Numbered from the stretch's first letter, positions 7,574 through 16,816 are shown. The stretch: DNA of 32,544 bases from Thermotalea metallivorans (GCF_001562415.1 NZ_LOEE01000014.1:1-32544); one strand, 5' to 3'. Notes: generated by a model not told the origin, from the letters alone. Program-made: numbers and translations.

Positions 7574-8572
7574 TTATACAAATCCTTTTTTCATTCTTCC
7601 CCTGAACAGTAAAAACATGATGCAAGTCAGCCCTAAAATCCACGCAGCATACACTCCTATTTGGCCCCAGGTAAGGGAATTCTTCATAATTCCGTCAAAT
7701 CCCAGGAAAGACCAGTAGGTAGGAATCCAATATACAAAAACTTGTTTGTCCGGCGGCAGCATCAAAGCGCCGATCACCGATGCCCCCAAGGGCAGCAGCA
7801 GTATCTTCATATTTGCAATGCCCGCAATTTGGTTGCTGCTCATGGCCCCTATCAAAAATCCTGTGATAACAGTAATAGACGAGCTGACAAGGGTCATGAC
7901 AAAAATCATCCCTTTGTTTATATACCATATATCTAAAATCCACAAAATCAAATATACCATAGCCAAAGGAAGAAGCATGCCGATGATGCTCTTTCCTATA
8001 ATAAATTCAAACCGACGCATGGGTGTCACATTCAAAGCGTTCAACGTATGTCCATCCTTCTCTTCAATCATATTGAAGCCTATCACCGCCCCTGCCAGTA
8101 TCAGCACAGTTAAAATCAGTGTTGCTGCTCCTATTCTGGCTACAGGAGAGCGGGTATAGCCGAGATCACGCACAGAAAAATCGACGTCAATATTTTGAGG
8201 ACTGATCATATCCCGTATAATCTTTTGAGGAATTACCTTGGTATCATGGGCTTCATTGCCTTCAAGGATAATTTGAAAATTCCCTGATCCATCCTTTGTA
8301 ATACCCGCAATATCATCGGCTCCCCTTACTCTTTTTTCCAATTCCGCCCTATCTCTATAAATTTCAACACTTCCATACTGTTCCAACCTTCCAATAACAT
8401 CGCTTCCGATCCTCCCATCCACGGCAAACTGCAATGCTGCAGAATTGGCACTGGGTACAAAAAATCTAAAGATCAGGGCGAGGATAATCGGTGCCACCAT
8501 CATATAAAGCAAGATAAATTCCCTGAAACTACTGGACAAATCTCGGCGGAATATGGCCCATATTCTTCTCAT
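7574..8572 (-). CDS. ABC-2 type transporter permease
   Basis: A 332-residue membrane protein with one N-terminal helix (about residues 17-37), an extracytoplasmic domain of about 110 residues, and a C-terminal block of five to six helices. This is the usual ABC-2/NatB/YhgE-like layout. The conserved region before the helices (EEKDGHTLNALNVTPM) matches the family's EKE-x-GT-LE-LL-x-TP motif. The start follows GGAGGTGTGAGGG. It lies 15 bp after the other permease, so the two probably form a heterodimeric channel with the shared ATPase. Confidence 0.85.
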   Translation of the reverse strand: MRRIWAIFRRDLSSSFREFILLYMMVAPIILALIFRFFVPSANSAALQFAVDGRIGSDVIGRLEQYGSVEIYRDRAELEKRVRGADDIAGITKDGSGNFQIILEGNEAHDTKVIPQKIIRDMISPQNIDVDFSVRDLGYTRSPVARIGAATLILTVLILAGAVIGFNMIEEKDGHTLNALNVTPMRRFEFIIGKSIIGMLLPLAMVYLILWILDIWYINKGMIFVMTLVSSSITVITGFLIGAMSSNQIAGIANMKILLLPLGASVIGALMLPPDKQVFVYWIPTYWSFLGFDGIMKNSLTWGQIGVYAAWILGLTCIMFLLFRGRMKKGFV

Positions 8573-8587
8573 TTTCCCTCACACCTC

Positions 8588-9643
8588 CTAATCCCTTCGA
8601 ATGCTGAAACGATAGGCAGCCACTGCCCCCATATATCCAAGAATGCTAAAAATAGCTAAACCGAGCAGAGTAGTATATACAATCCCTGTACTTCCAGTAG
8701 GAAACAATATTTCCCTTGCTGCAAAAAGTAGGGGATAGGTGGGAATCATTTTTACAAAGGTTGGTGCAAAACTTGGAAAATAATAGGACATAAAAGGCAA
8801 TGACAACAGAATGGCAATGACTATAATCCATACACTGGCCTGGGAGATATTATCAAAGAAACTGGCAATGAGTAAGCCCAATATAGCTGCGGCAATACTT
8901 CCCAAAGCAACAAACAGCAAAGTCCAAAAATAACTTACGGAAGGACCCAAGGTAGGAACAACCAGCACCACTGCTGAAATGCATCCCATGAGCAGCATCA
9001 GGGTGATCTTAGATGCCAAGTACTCGAGAATTGTTCCCGGTGATACCAGATAAGCCCGAAGGGTTCCCTCATCCTTTTCCATAAAAATCAATGCCGCAAT
9101 TAAGAAAAATCCTAGGAGAATCGACTCCATCACAATAAATATGGGGATCATCGTATGGCGGAAAGGTATTTTTTCGATCTCCTTTTCTTGATTTAAAAAT
9201 ATTGTTTTTACTTCCATACTTCCCTGCAATTTATTTCGAAGATCATCCTTCATCGATAATATCAGGGCATTTGTAACCTTCTCATTCTCATGGCCCTGCA
9301 AAATAAATGTGATATGGGGCTTCTTGTTCATCTCCCTGATTACCATACCTAAACTGTTAAAATTCTTTTCCATGCCAGATTCAATTTCTTCAATGGAACC
9401 TACTCCATAGACATTGCTATGCTTTCTTTTTGTTTCTTCCAGCATTTGATCAATAATGGGTTTCATTTCCCCATCATACTCCATCAGATAATACACTGAC
9501 GGTTTTAAAGAAAGTTCCTCCGGTATCAAAAAATTTGTCAACCCTACAAAGAGCAGGGCTACCCCTACGACAACCACAAAGAAATAGTTTCTAAAGGCTG
9601 TTAAAATATCTTTTATCACCAATCCAACGTATCTTTGAAGCAT
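8588..9643 (-). CDS. ABC-2 type transporter permease
   Basis: A 351-residue partner permease with the same layout: N-terminal helix (residues 18-40), a large outer domain to about residue 170, then five to six helices. The coupling motif here is MEKDEGTLRAYLVSPGT. Its ATG follows the ATPase stop codon with no gap (TAAATG), and its ribosome site GGAGGGGG lies inside the ATPase gene, so the two are translationally coupled. Confidence 0.87.
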   Translation of the reverse strand: MLQRYVGLVIKDILTAFRNYFFVVVVGVALLFVGLTNFLIPEELSLKPSVYYLMEYDGEMKPIIDQMLEETKRKHSNVYGVGSIEEIESGMEKNFNSLGMVIREMNKKPHITFILQGHENEKVTNALILSMKDDLRNKLQGSMEVKTIFLNQEKEIEKIPFRHTMIPIFIVMESILLGFFLIAALIFMEKDEGTLRAYLVSPGTILEYLASKITLMLLMGCISAVVLVVPTLGPSVSYFWTLLFVALGSIAAAILGLLIASFFDNISQASVWIIVIAILLSLPFMSYYFPSFAPTFVKMIPTYPLLFAAREILFPTGSTGIVYTTLLGLAIFSILGYMGAVAAYRFSIRRD

Positions 9644-10498
9644 TTACTTTAACCCCCTCCCCGTTACCTTGATAAAGATCTCCTCCAGGGTCGCTTCTTG
9701 GGAATGCATGGTTTCAATATTCCCTTCATCGATTAGTCGATTTAACCGTTTTCTGTCCTTTTCTTCCACCATGGATAAATATTCTTTTTTCACCATGCCT
9801 CCCTCTTTATATTCTACCAGCACCATCCTTTCCCCGTATTTCAGCTTCAGATTCCTTGGAGAATCGATAAGTTCAATTTTGCCATCATTGATAAAGGCAA
9901 CCCGATCACAAAGTTCGTCGGCAATATGCATGTTGTGGGTAGTTAAAAAAATCGTGGCGCCTTCCTTCCTCTTTTGCCATATGATTTCTTTAATCTGGCT
10001 GGCCGTATTGGGATCCAGACCTGAAGTAGGTTCATCCAAAAACCACATCTTCGGTGCATTCAACATGGACCTTGCAAAGACCAATCGCTGCATCATTCCC
10101 TTGGAATACCCTCCGGCCCGTTTGTTGGCCGCCTGCTCTAATCCCACCATCCTCAAAAGCTTCATAGGATCCTCCGTGGGTACACTGAACATTTTGCGGT
10201 AAAACTCCAAATTTTCTAATCCTGTCAACTTTTTATAGATATTGGGTTGCTCAAAGGATACGCCGATAATATTAAACAACTGCTCCGTGGGCTTTCTGAT
10301 GTCTATATCAGCAATCCGCACCTCCCCTCTTTGCAGAGGAAGAAGACCGATCAATATCTTTTGGGTAGTAGACTTCCCTGCTCCGCTGGGTCCCAGAAAA
10401 CCAAATATCTCCCCCTTCTCAATCTCAAAGTGAATGTCCTGCACTGCGTAACGGTTATCATTGGTATAAGAATGATACAGATTTTTTACCGTCAACAT
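9644..10498 (-). CDS. ABC transporter ATP-binding protein
   Basis: An ATPase of 284 residues that drives the two ABC-2 permeases. Walker A (GPSGAGKST), the signature YSKGMMQR, Walker B (MWFLDEPTSGLD) and the H-loop (TTHNM) are all present, followed by the usual ~80-residue C-terminal extension. I place the start at 10498 because AGGAGGGGG lies 6 bases upstream; the longer frame to 10537 overlaps the regulator and lacks a ribosome site. Together the set is a DrrAB/NatAB-type exporter. The TetR partner suggests export of a toxic compound. Confidence 0.92.
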   Translation of the reverse strand: MLTVKNLYHSYTNDNRYAVQDIHFEIEKGEIFGFLGPSGAGKSTTQKILIGLLPLQRGEVRIADIDIRKPTEQLFNIIGVSFEQPNIYKKLTGLENLEFYRKMFSVPTEDPMKLLRMVGLEQAANKRAGGYSKGMMQRLVFARSMLNAPKMWFLDEPTSGLDPNTASQIKEIIWQKRKEGATIFLTTHNMHIADELCDRVAFINDGKIELIDSPRNLKLKYGERMVLVEYKEGGMVKKEYLSMVEEKDRKRLNRLIDEGNIETMHSQEATLEEIFIKVTGRGLK

Positions 10499-10499
10499 G

Positions 10500-11132
10500 C
10501 TATTCCCCCTCCTTTTTTGCTTTAATGCCATTTTCAATTACATAAAGCATTTTGTCTACGACATCCATCATCTCCATCAGGTCATCTTTTTTCTTTTCTT
10601 TTAAAAAATATTCCGATATGGAGAGATTCATGGACATCACCAGCACAGCCACCAATTCCACATCAATCTTAGGGTCTATTTCTCCTTTTTGAATTCCCCT
10701 GATCAGCAAGCCTTGAAATAGCTGCTGCCCTTTATATTTTGAATCTCCTAATATTTCTTCCATCAACTTTCGATCATTATCTTTCATAAACCGGTCTGCA
10801 ATGGCAGAAAGTTTAGGATGTTCTTTTGCAAACCGAATTCCTGTAATATAAAGTTCCCGTATCATCTGAAAAAAGTTTAAGGTTTCTAAATCCTTCAAGA
10901 TATGGCCCAGATATTCCAGCTTCTTTTCACCGCTTTTTTCAATAATATATTTAAACAAATCTTTTTTATCCTCAAAATATTGATAAAAACTTCCTTTTGC
11001 TATTTCTGCCTCTTCTACAATCCGATTAATGCTGGCCTGATGATAGGAATATTGGACAAACTCATCAATGGCTACCTGTAAAATTTTTTCCCTTTTCTCC
11101 TCCGGCAAATTAAAAAAAGTACTCTTTGGCAT
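10500..11132 (-). CDS. TetR-family transcriptional regulator
   Basis: A 210-residue repressor. The N-terminal helix-turn-helix (about residues 10-55; IAKGSFYQYFEDKKDLF is the recognition and following helix) is typical of TetR. The C-terminal ~150 residues would bind a ligand and dimerise. It is the first gene of the export operon, one base before the ATPase start. Three palindromic operators lie between it and its promoter, so it almost certainly represses its own operon. Confidence 0.93.
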   Translation of the reverse strand: MPKSTFFNLPEEKREKILQVAIDEFVQYSYHQASINRIVEEAEIAKGSFYQYFEDKKDLFKYIIEKSGEKKLEYLGHILKDLETLNFFQMIRELYITGIRFAKEHPKLSAIADRFMKDNDRKLMEEILGDSKYKGQQLFQGLLIRGIQKGEIDPKIDVELVAVLVMSMNLSISEYFLKEKKKDDLMEMMDVVDKMLYVIENGIKAKKEGE

Positions 11133-11156
11133 TTTCTTCCTCCTATTCCCTCAAAT

Positions 11157-11221
11157 ATGACCGTACAGTCATATTCCCTTTTTAAAAATATGACTTCTTG
11201 GTCATATGACTCTTTAGTCAT
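11157..11221. promoter_or_regulatory. Three tandem TetR operators
   Basis: Three copies of the 16-bp palindrome ATGAC-N6-GTCAT lie at 11157-11172, 11190-11205 and 11206-11221. The last two touch each other. The first is 33 bp (start to start) from the second. The rightmost copy starts right after the -10 box, so bound repressor would cover the transcription start and the untranslated leader. Confidence 0.85.
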
Positions 11222-11250
11222 ATTGTACGCCCATTTCCTTTCTTTGTCAA
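11222..11250 (-). promoter_or_regulatory. Sigma-A promoter of TetR/ABC operon
   Basis: On the minus strand TTGACA (11245-11250), a 17-base spacer and TACAAT (11222-11227), close to consensus. The operators lie directly downstream. Confidence 0.85.
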
Positions 11251-11430
11251 TCCCTTATCTTGATATTTTTCTTGTTCCTTATAAATTTATTTATACTCCA
11301 CCTTCCCACATCTTCTTTCTGAAACAGCGGCATCGCTGCCGTTCCTTCTTTTTACCTCTTTGATAGGAAAATCCTTCTATATCGGTTATTTTGCTGCAGG
11401 ACAAAAACATTTTATACCTAATAAGCAGCA

Positions 11431-11458
11431 AACCCACCGATATTTTTATCGGTGGGTT
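11431..11458 (-). terminator. Terminator-like hairpin after GH18 gene
   Basis: Perfect 12-bp stem (AACCCACCGATA against TATCGGTGGGTT) and a TTTT loop. T-richness follows on both strands but is modest. It lies 7 bp past the stop codon of the SLH glycosidase. The 11259-11430 stretch between it and the TetR promoter holds no gene. Confidence 0.7.
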
Positions 11459-11464
11459 GGTTAT

Positions 11465-13105
11465 TTATTCCCTACTGGATTTTTCTTCTGCATTGGGTTG
11501 TTTGCCTATATAATTTGCTATGCGGTTTATCAAGGATGCCATCTGGGCCCTTGTAATGGCCTCTTTGGGACGAAAAGTCCCATCGGGATACCCGCTGAAG
11601 ATATGATTTTGCGTCATTTTCATAATAAAACCATAGGACCAGCTGTTCTCTGGTACATCCGGAAACCTTCCTGCATCCCATGGGGACAAGTTTAATTCCG
11701 GGATGATTTTATCCAGCATGGCAGCCATTTGTTCCCTTGTCACCGGTTCATCAGGAGCAAATCTTCCGTTTCCTATGCCTTGGATCAGGCCGTATTGCTT
11801 GGCTGTTTCGATATCCTTCTTGGCCCAGTGATGATCCGGTACATCAAGGAAGCTTCCACCATTTTCTGTCTGCTGCAGCCCCAAAGCCCTCACGAAAGTT
11901 GATGCCGCTTGGGCCCTTGTCAAAGACCTATTGGGTGAGAAAAGCGTGCTGGACACTCCCCTCATCCAGCCCTTATTCTCCACTGCCAAGATATCCTCTT
12001 GAGCCCAATGTCCCTGTATATCTGAAAAATATTTTCCATTCAGCCATAGGCTGTAGTAGTGCCACGTATTCTCCGGCTCTTGCCCCAAACTCCAGCTTCC
12101 CGTACCTTTCAGATTATATTTTTGTACAAGTCTGAGCTTCGCCTTGATGGATGCCTCATTTTCATACCATATGGTATAAGTCCCCGGAGCAAGTTCTCTG
12201 CCTGAGACATAAACTTTTGGATCTTCTGGCTTTACAGTAATTCTTGCCACAGGAGATTGAACCGTTTCATGGAAGGTTATCTGTCCGTTATATTTTTCCA
12301 CAAGGCTTTCCACCATATTTAAACTGATTCCATATCCTCCATAGGTTTCTCCGTCTTTCCAATATCTGCCGAAAAACGGGATGCCCAATACAATTTTCTC
12401 CCTAGGTACTCTTTCCAAGGCATATTGGATGGATTTCTCCACAAAGTTTATGCTGGCAACAGGTCCTGCAGGTCCACCGGCATAACTTTCATCATAAGCC
12501 ATTACCATCAAATAATCACTATATTTTGCCAACTCTCCATAGTCATAGGCTGCCTGCCACCCCTTGGTAAAACCTCTTGGATTTGCTGCCACAGCAACAG
12601 AAACCGATTTGTTGGAGGGCAGCTTTTCCCTCAATATCTTTACAAATTCCGTGTAAGCCTCCCGATCGGCTTCCGTTACATTTTCAATATCTACATTTAC
12701 ACCATCCAGATCATACCGGCTAATTGCTTCTGCAATATCTGCCGCCAAGGTTTCCCGATTGTGCAAAGCCAACCTTCCTGCTTCACGGTTCCAATGGTTG
12801 CTCAAAAATGGAATTACCTTGATTCCCCTTTGATGCATTTCTTTCACAAAATAAGGATCAACCGCAGGAGTAAGTTTCAGATTCCCGCCTTCATCAATAT
12901 CAAAATAGCTGGGAGATACTTCTTGGAGAGAATTTCTTGTTCTATCTACATGGACTTTATATGTAGACTTGTTTCCAAAATATAGATAGGACATATTCAA
13001 TTTGTTTGATTTTGCATCGGCAGCCATAGGCATCATGATTGAAAAAGCAATTGTACAACTAACGCCAAGGGCTATTATTTTTCCTAAAACTTTCTTACGC
13101 TTCAT
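11465..13105 (-). CDS. SLH-domain glycoside hydrolase family 18 protein
   Basis: A 546-residue exported enzyme. A signal peptide (residues 1-31, ending ADA) precedes a GH18 barrel (about 35-355) with the catalytic DxxDxDxE motif as DGVNVDIE, whose glutamate is the acid catalyst. This version resembles the YaaH/YdhD group that acts on peptidoglycan amino sugars in spore germination or wall turnover, rather than true chitinases. Three S-layer homology repeats follow (about 360-415, 420-480 and 485-540; each shows a FSDIQGHWA-like start and a TRAQ/TREQ motif), which would anchor it to the wall. Ribosome site GGGGG lies 9 bases upstream. It appears to be a single-gene unit. Confidence 0.92.
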   Translation of the reverse strand: MKRKKVLGKIIALGVSCTIAFSIMMPMAADAKSNKLNMSYLYFGNKSTYKVHVDRTRNSLQEVSPSYFDIDEGGNLKLTPAVDPYFVKEMHQRGIKVIPFLSNHWNREAGRLALHNRETLAADIAEAISRYDLDGVNVDIENVTEADREAYTEFVKILREKLPSNKSVSVAVAANPRGFTKGWQAAYDYGELAKYSDYLMVMAYDESYAGGPAGPVASINFVEKSIQYALERVPREKIVLGIPFFGRYWKDGETYGGYGISLNMVESLVEKYNGQITFHETVQSPVARITVKPEDPKVYVSGRELAPGTYTIWYENEASIKAKLRLVQKYNLKGTGSWSLGQEPENTWHYYSLWLNGKYFSDIQGHWAQEDILAVENKGWMRGVSSTLFSPNRSLTRAQAASTFVRALGLQQTENGGSFLDVPDHHWAKKDIETAKQYGLIQGIGNGRFAPDEPVTREQMAAMLDKIIPELNLSPWDAGRFPDVPENSWSYGFIMKMTQNHIFSGYPDGTFRPKEAITRAQMASLINRIANYIGKQPNAEEKSSRE

Positions 13106-13117
13106 TTGTACATTCCC

Positions 13118-13145
13118 CCTGTATATACCTTAATATATACACAGG
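13118..13145. promoter_or_regulatory. Inverted repeat upstream of GH18 gene
   Basis: CCTGTATATA and TATATACACAGG form an imperfect palindrome 13 bp upstream of the GH18 start. It could be an operator or a leader hairpin. No matching regulator is evident. Confidence 0.3.
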
Positions 13146-13251
13146 GCAAAAATCAATTTGTAAATTATGTAAACCTTGGCTGCCAACAATAAGGTTTTGC
13201 AGCCCTTTTAGGCAAATTTCTTAAATTTCCAGGTTATACAAGACAAAAACT

Positions 13252-13539
13252 TTATTCTCTATCTTTCATTCTAGGTCTTATAACATCTATCAGCACACCG
13301 GAGGCCATTCCCGATAAAAATCCTGCCATCAGCATGGCCCCCAGTATCACCCTGGCTATATCCTCAAACCCCTGATAGGAAACGGCCTTGGCCAAATAAA
13401 ACTGGTATGTTCCCAAAACCAGAGAAATCAGGGCAGGAACATACTTTATATATCTATTGCGAAAGAGCCGATGAAGAAGATAAGTAAGGCCAGAAAAGAT
13501 TAATAAAATCACAACCAGAACAGCAAGAAATCTGGGCAC
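13252..13539 (-). CDS. Small membrane protein (95 aa), unknown function
   Basis: About three transmembrane segments (residues 4-22, 33-50 and 62-85) and a basic C-terminal tail. The frame starts with GTG, preceded by AAAGGA 10 bases upstream. No conserved domain recognised. It stands alone between the GH18 gene and a divergent membrane-protein gene. Confidence 0.7.
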   Translation of the reverse strand: MPRFLAVLVVILLIFSGLTYLLHRLFRNRYIKYVPALISLVLGTYQFYLAKAVSYQGFEDIARVILGAMLMAGFLSGMASGVLIDVIRPRMKDRE

Positions 13540-13757
13540 TGCTCATCATTCCTTTCCTATGGTTTTTCTATTCTATATATTTTTCTTAATGCATCCCTTT
13601 ATATTTCCCCATGCCTTGACGAAATATAATATAGGGTATGATTTTCCAGCGGATTTGGAGCCTATCCGCAAAAATCTAATGATACACAGTCTGGAAAAAC
13701 AATTCTTTGAATATATTGTATAAAACAACCTATTTTAAAAGATACGAGGTGGGGAAA

Positions 13758-14126
13758 ATGTCATACAAGGAAAATGAATATTACGATCGAAGGAAAGGCC
13801 CCGACATATGGGTGAAACTGGTTCGATGGCTTGGATTCATAGCCTGGGGAATCATGTTTTTCATTATCACCATTACCGACAGAGCTAAACCCCAAGCAGA
13901 AACCTTTTTTGAGAGACTGTTTAAAGTACAGATTCGCCAGACTTGGGATTTCGGATTGATCCGCTATGCCTTCTATTTGATGATCACCCTGTGTATTCTT
14001 TGTGTCATCGGCCTTATCATCAATTCCAGACGACACCGGCGAAAAACAGACAGGTATAATTTTTCCCTTATCCTAATGATGGGACTGGGCATCATCGGTA
14101 TCATCATGTACTTGGTGAATTTTTAA
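13758..14126 (+). CDS. Membrane protein (122 aa), unknown function
   Basis: I place the start at 13758 because GAGGTGGGG lies just upstream; the longer frame from 13707 lacks a ribosome site. There are three likely transmembrane helices (about residues 20-40, 70-92 and 104-121), with a charged N-terminus and a basic loop (RRHRRKTDR). It overlaps the 3' end of the convergent M15 peptidase gene by 23 bp. No family recognised. Confidence 0.7.
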   Translation: MSYKENEYYDRRKGPDIWVKLVRWLGFIAWGIMFFIITITDRAKPQAETFFERLFKVQIRQTWDFGLIRYAFYLMITLCILCVIGLIINSRRHRRKTDRYNFSLILMMGLGIIGIIMYLVNF

Positions 14127-15057
14127 AAACGTCTTCAATATACCGTATATAGCCTTTTACACGATCATCCATATTTTCCAATCCGTTATGCCAAGGTTTG
14201 TTCAGAACAGGCTGATCTGAAAAATGCTTGGCCTTCAAGATGATCTCCGGACGATATTCAAAATGTAAAATATCAAAATGGCCCCATTTTCCGCCCCAGA
14301 TGAAATAGTGCTTCTCAAAAATACGGACAATTTCCCGGGGATAGGCATCCAGCCTTTTCTGTCCTTCCTTACGCGGCACCCATTTCCAATAGTCCCGATC
14401 GTTCCGATTCAAGTCAATGGCCACGCCAAAGGCATGGGGGCTTAATTGATTGGTTCCGGCAATAACACGATAATGAAATGTACCGTTTACTGGAAATACA
14501 AAAGGATAAATTTCCGGTTGCTTTTCTGCCAAAGAAGTGATTTCCTTCATGGCAGCTTGCAGGGCCTCCGATGCGCCATTGTTGCGGTTAAATGGGTACC
14601 GCCTATTCCCTATACTTACATTTGTCAGATTTGACTGCACCTGTTCCTTCGTCCTCCCGTAAACCTCTTGGAACAAAGCATATACCCTGGCACGTCCCGG
14701 GTCGAAATTCTCATCCATGAGATCTTTGATATCGGAAAGGGGATAAATCTGCTCCATCATATCTTGTAAGTCCGGGTTCCCCAATTTTTCCCCCGGACCC
14801 TTTGCCTTTTGATCATCGTAAAGAATGCGTTTCCCCGATTTCATAACAACATGCACCAACCCGTCGCCACCCCGTTCTATACCGTCAATATGCTCAGGAT
14901 AGGCCATCATCAGACACAAAAGATCCCGCTTCATCGTTATATCATAAACCGCAGCTCGGGAATCCTCAGAGGCCTTATTCTGGAGAGACTCTTTTTCTAC
15001 ACACCCTGTAAGAAAGAATACACAGAAAAACATCAGAGATACTGTTATTTTCTTCAT
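14104..15057 (-). CDS. M15-family peptidase, lipoprotein
   Basis: A 317-residue exported lipoprotein: the signal ends in the lipobox LTGC, whose cysteine would be lipidated. The C-terminal domain carries the M15 zinc motifs, HAFGVAIDLN (H and D ligands) and GHFDILHFEYRPE (catalytic and ligand residues), as in peptidoglycan L-Ala-D-Glu or D-Ala-D-Ala peptidases of the CwlK/VanY type. I choose the start at 15057, where GAAGGA lies 4-5 bases upstream and the signal peptide begins properly. The frame continues to 15099 without a ribosome site. It would act on the wall at the outer face of the membrane. Confidence 0.88.
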   Translation of the reverse strand: MKKITVSLMFFCVFFLTGCVEKESLQNKASEDSRAAVYDITMKRDLLCLMMAYPEHIDGIERGGDGLVHVVMKSGKRILYDDQKAKGPGEKLGNPDLQDMMEQIYPLSDIKDLMDENFDPGRARVYALFQEVYGRTKEQVQSNLTNVSIGNRRYPFNRNNGASEALQAAMKEITSLAEKQPEIYPFVFPVNGTFHYRVIAGTNQLSPHAFGVAIDLNRNDRDYWKWVPRKEGQKRLDAYPREIVRIFEKHYFIWGGKWGHFDILHFEYRPEIILKAKHFSDQPVLNKPWHNGLENMDDRVKGYIRYIEDVFKNSPST

Positions 15058-15168
15058 TGTTTCCTTCATCCCTTCATTGTTCGTATCTGTTGTCATCACT
15101 GTTATAGATTTACAACTTCAAAATTGAATTTACTTGAAAAAGTTATATTTTTTGAATAGCAGTTCGTC

Positions 15169-15222
15169 GCCAGTTACCAGTCATCAGTCACCAGTACTGG
15201 CAGCTGACAGCTGGTAGCTGGC
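15169..15222. repeat. Heptamer-based imperfect palindrome
   Basis: A 54-bp block made of 7-bp units. On the left are CAGTTAC, CAGTCAT and CAGTCAC; after the centre (CCAGTACTGG) come CAGCTGA, CAGCTGG and TAGCTGG. The arms are inverted repeats matching at 20 of 27 positions. It lies in the 415-bp gap upstream of the lipoprotein peptidase and looks like a dispersed short repeat, not a coding sequence. The rest of the gap holds no convincing gene. Confidence 0.7.
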
Positions 15223-15420
15223 AACAAAACATTTGCTGCATAAAAAGCTTATCTTCATAAAAACATCAATCAAACTTTCGCGTTGTATGCCTATAGTATT
15301 CTCTTTTTTCACAAGAATCCTGCATTGTTTATGGTTTTTCTGCATCCTTCCCGTATTCCTTTCCGCTGGCTGCCTTCGGTTTTTCCTTTGGATCGAATGC
15401 ATGCATCTTCATATGGAAAA

Positions 15421-15446
15421 TGTGGCAGATTGCCCCTTCTGCCACA
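15421..15446 (-). terminator. Terminator downstream of 346-aa gene
   Basis: Perfect 9-bp stem TGTGGCAGA against TCTGCCACA with an 8-base loop, followed on the minus strand by TTTTCC. It lies 26 bp past the stop codon of the gene ending at 15473. Confidence 0.75.
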
Positions 15447-15472
15447 TCATTCTCTTCCATTCTTCAATCCAA

Positions 15473-16513
15473 TCAGTCAAAGATATCTTTCCTATTTGGG
15501 AAACCATGTTGAAAAAAATCATACATATCATATTTGATCTCAGGCATCATATGCAATTCTTCAGCAAGAAAAGACTTGACTCCCAGCTTGTTCAATATAT
15601 CTTCCAAGGTCTTATGCATATCCTTCTTATCAAATACAACCTCCGAAGGAACCATCCCGACATTTTCAACTACTTCTACAAAATACTCCTGGAACTCCTG
15701 GAGGCAAAAATCCTTTTTGGCCAAGTGCATTCCCAAGATTTGTCCTATTTGTCCATCGACCACCACCATGACCATGGGATAATAGGGCCTTTCTTCATCT
15801 GCTATAGGTGAAGGCGAATAAAATCTGTCTATCTCCCAAACGGTATCCACCTTCCTTACTTTCTTTTTTAAATTGCGCAGTCTGATTTCATCCTTCCATG
15901 CAGGAATCTTGAAGCTTTCCTTTTTTGGATGCAATGGTACCACATCATACCCCCATTTTTGATCATCTTTCCATTTTCTAATCCTGCATTTTCCATCTTC
16001 TTTGGGAATCACCAAACCCTTATCCTGTTTTGCGTCCAAGGCAAATTCATATGCTTGCTCTAATATGACAGTAATAAATTTTAGTTCCTCATCATTTAGA
16101 AACCAAGGAAAATAGCCTGACTCATATTTTCTAAACATGGGCCATTGTTTTTTTCCTCTAAACTTTACACCGGATTTTTTGATTAATTCATAATCTTCTT
16201 TTTCAATATCCTCTCGATCTTCAAACGTGATCAATAGGCTATTTTGCATATGCATCGCTTCCGGATCATACACATATTCCCCTGATAAGCCATAAAAATA
16301 GCTATTTAATCCTACATCCCCCACATAAACCGCTATGCCGATACATTCGCCCAGGCTGCCCATCACACAACAATATGCAATTTTTTTCGTATCCGGTTCT
16401 TCAATAGCAAGAATATCCTCGTCCTCCAACCAACTCCAGCTCTTTAATTCATTAAATCTGGCTGCCGCCGTAAAAAGCCGGTGCAATTTCTCTACGCTTA
16501 ATTTTGTTTTCAT
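15473..16513 (-). CDS. Uncharacterised protein (346 aa), DUF6930/DUF7309-like
   Basis: A soluble protein without signal peptide or transmembrane segment. The pattern YPMVMVVVDGQIGQILGMHLA followed by a KDMHKTLEDILNKLGV helix recalls the DUF6930 domain, with an N-terminal region like DUF7309; this is from memory. The function of these domains is unknown to me. The start is uncertain: AAAGG touches the ATG and a GGGG run is about 12 bases upstream. It is a single-gene unit with a good terminator. Confidence 0.65.
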   Translation of the reverse strand: MKTKLSVEKLHRLFTAAARFNELKSWSWLEDEDILAIEEPDTKKIAYCCVMGSLGECIGIAVYVGDVGLNSYFYGLSGEYVYDPEAMHMQNSLLITFEDREDIEKEDYELIKKSGVKFRGKKQWPMFRKYESGYFPWFLNDEELKFITVILEQAYEFALDAKQDKGLVIPKEDGKCRIRKWKDDQKWGYDVVPLHPKKESFKIPAWKDEIRLRNLKKKVRKVDTVWEIDRFYSPSPIADEERPYYPMVMVVVDGQIGQILGMHLAKKDFCLQEFQEYFVEVVENVGMVPSEVVFDKKDMHKTLEDILNKLGVKSFLAEELHMMPEIKYDMYDFFQHGFPNRKDIFD

Positions 16514-16778
16514 CCTTTGCTCAGCCCCTTCCCTTCAGAAACCTAGATAAAATATAAGCAAATAAAGCTCCACTTCAGCAAGAGCAATATATACTGATAA
16601 AAAACATAGTTATCCTTTTTATAAGCATATATTCTATAGTAGTATTTTGTAAAGCCTTTCTTCAAAAAATTACTATCATTGGTATCAGGACATTTGAATA
16701 CAAACATAGTATGTATATATTATTTTGCCATATCCTAAGACATTCCATGTGTAATGCTGTTTCAAAGATTGCAAACAA

Positions 16779-16816
16779 AAATGCATCAAGGGCATCTTTA
16801 TACCCTTGGTGCATTT
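16779..16816. terminator. Bidirectional terminator
   Basis: A 14-bp stem with one mismatch (AAATGCATCAAGGG against CCCTTGGTGCATTT), flanked by T-runs on both strands. It serves the DUF3298-like gene ending at 16878. The remaining bases from 16514 to 16877 show no gene. Confidence 0.8.

Noticed and set aside
9669-10202. Plus-strand open frame of 177 codons across the ABC ATPase gene
   Set aside because: It is the reverse strand of a well-supported ATPase with complete motifs, and it has no ribosome site.
13617-13643. TTGACG and TATGAT as a promoter for the 122-residue membrane protein
   Set aside because: The spacing is only 15 bases and the leader would be over 100 bases. Too weak to list.
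15184-15402. Minus-strand open frame of 72 codons in the gap near the heptamer repeat
   Set aside because: It has no ribosome site, runs through the repeat block and has a biased, low-quality composition. It is probably chance.
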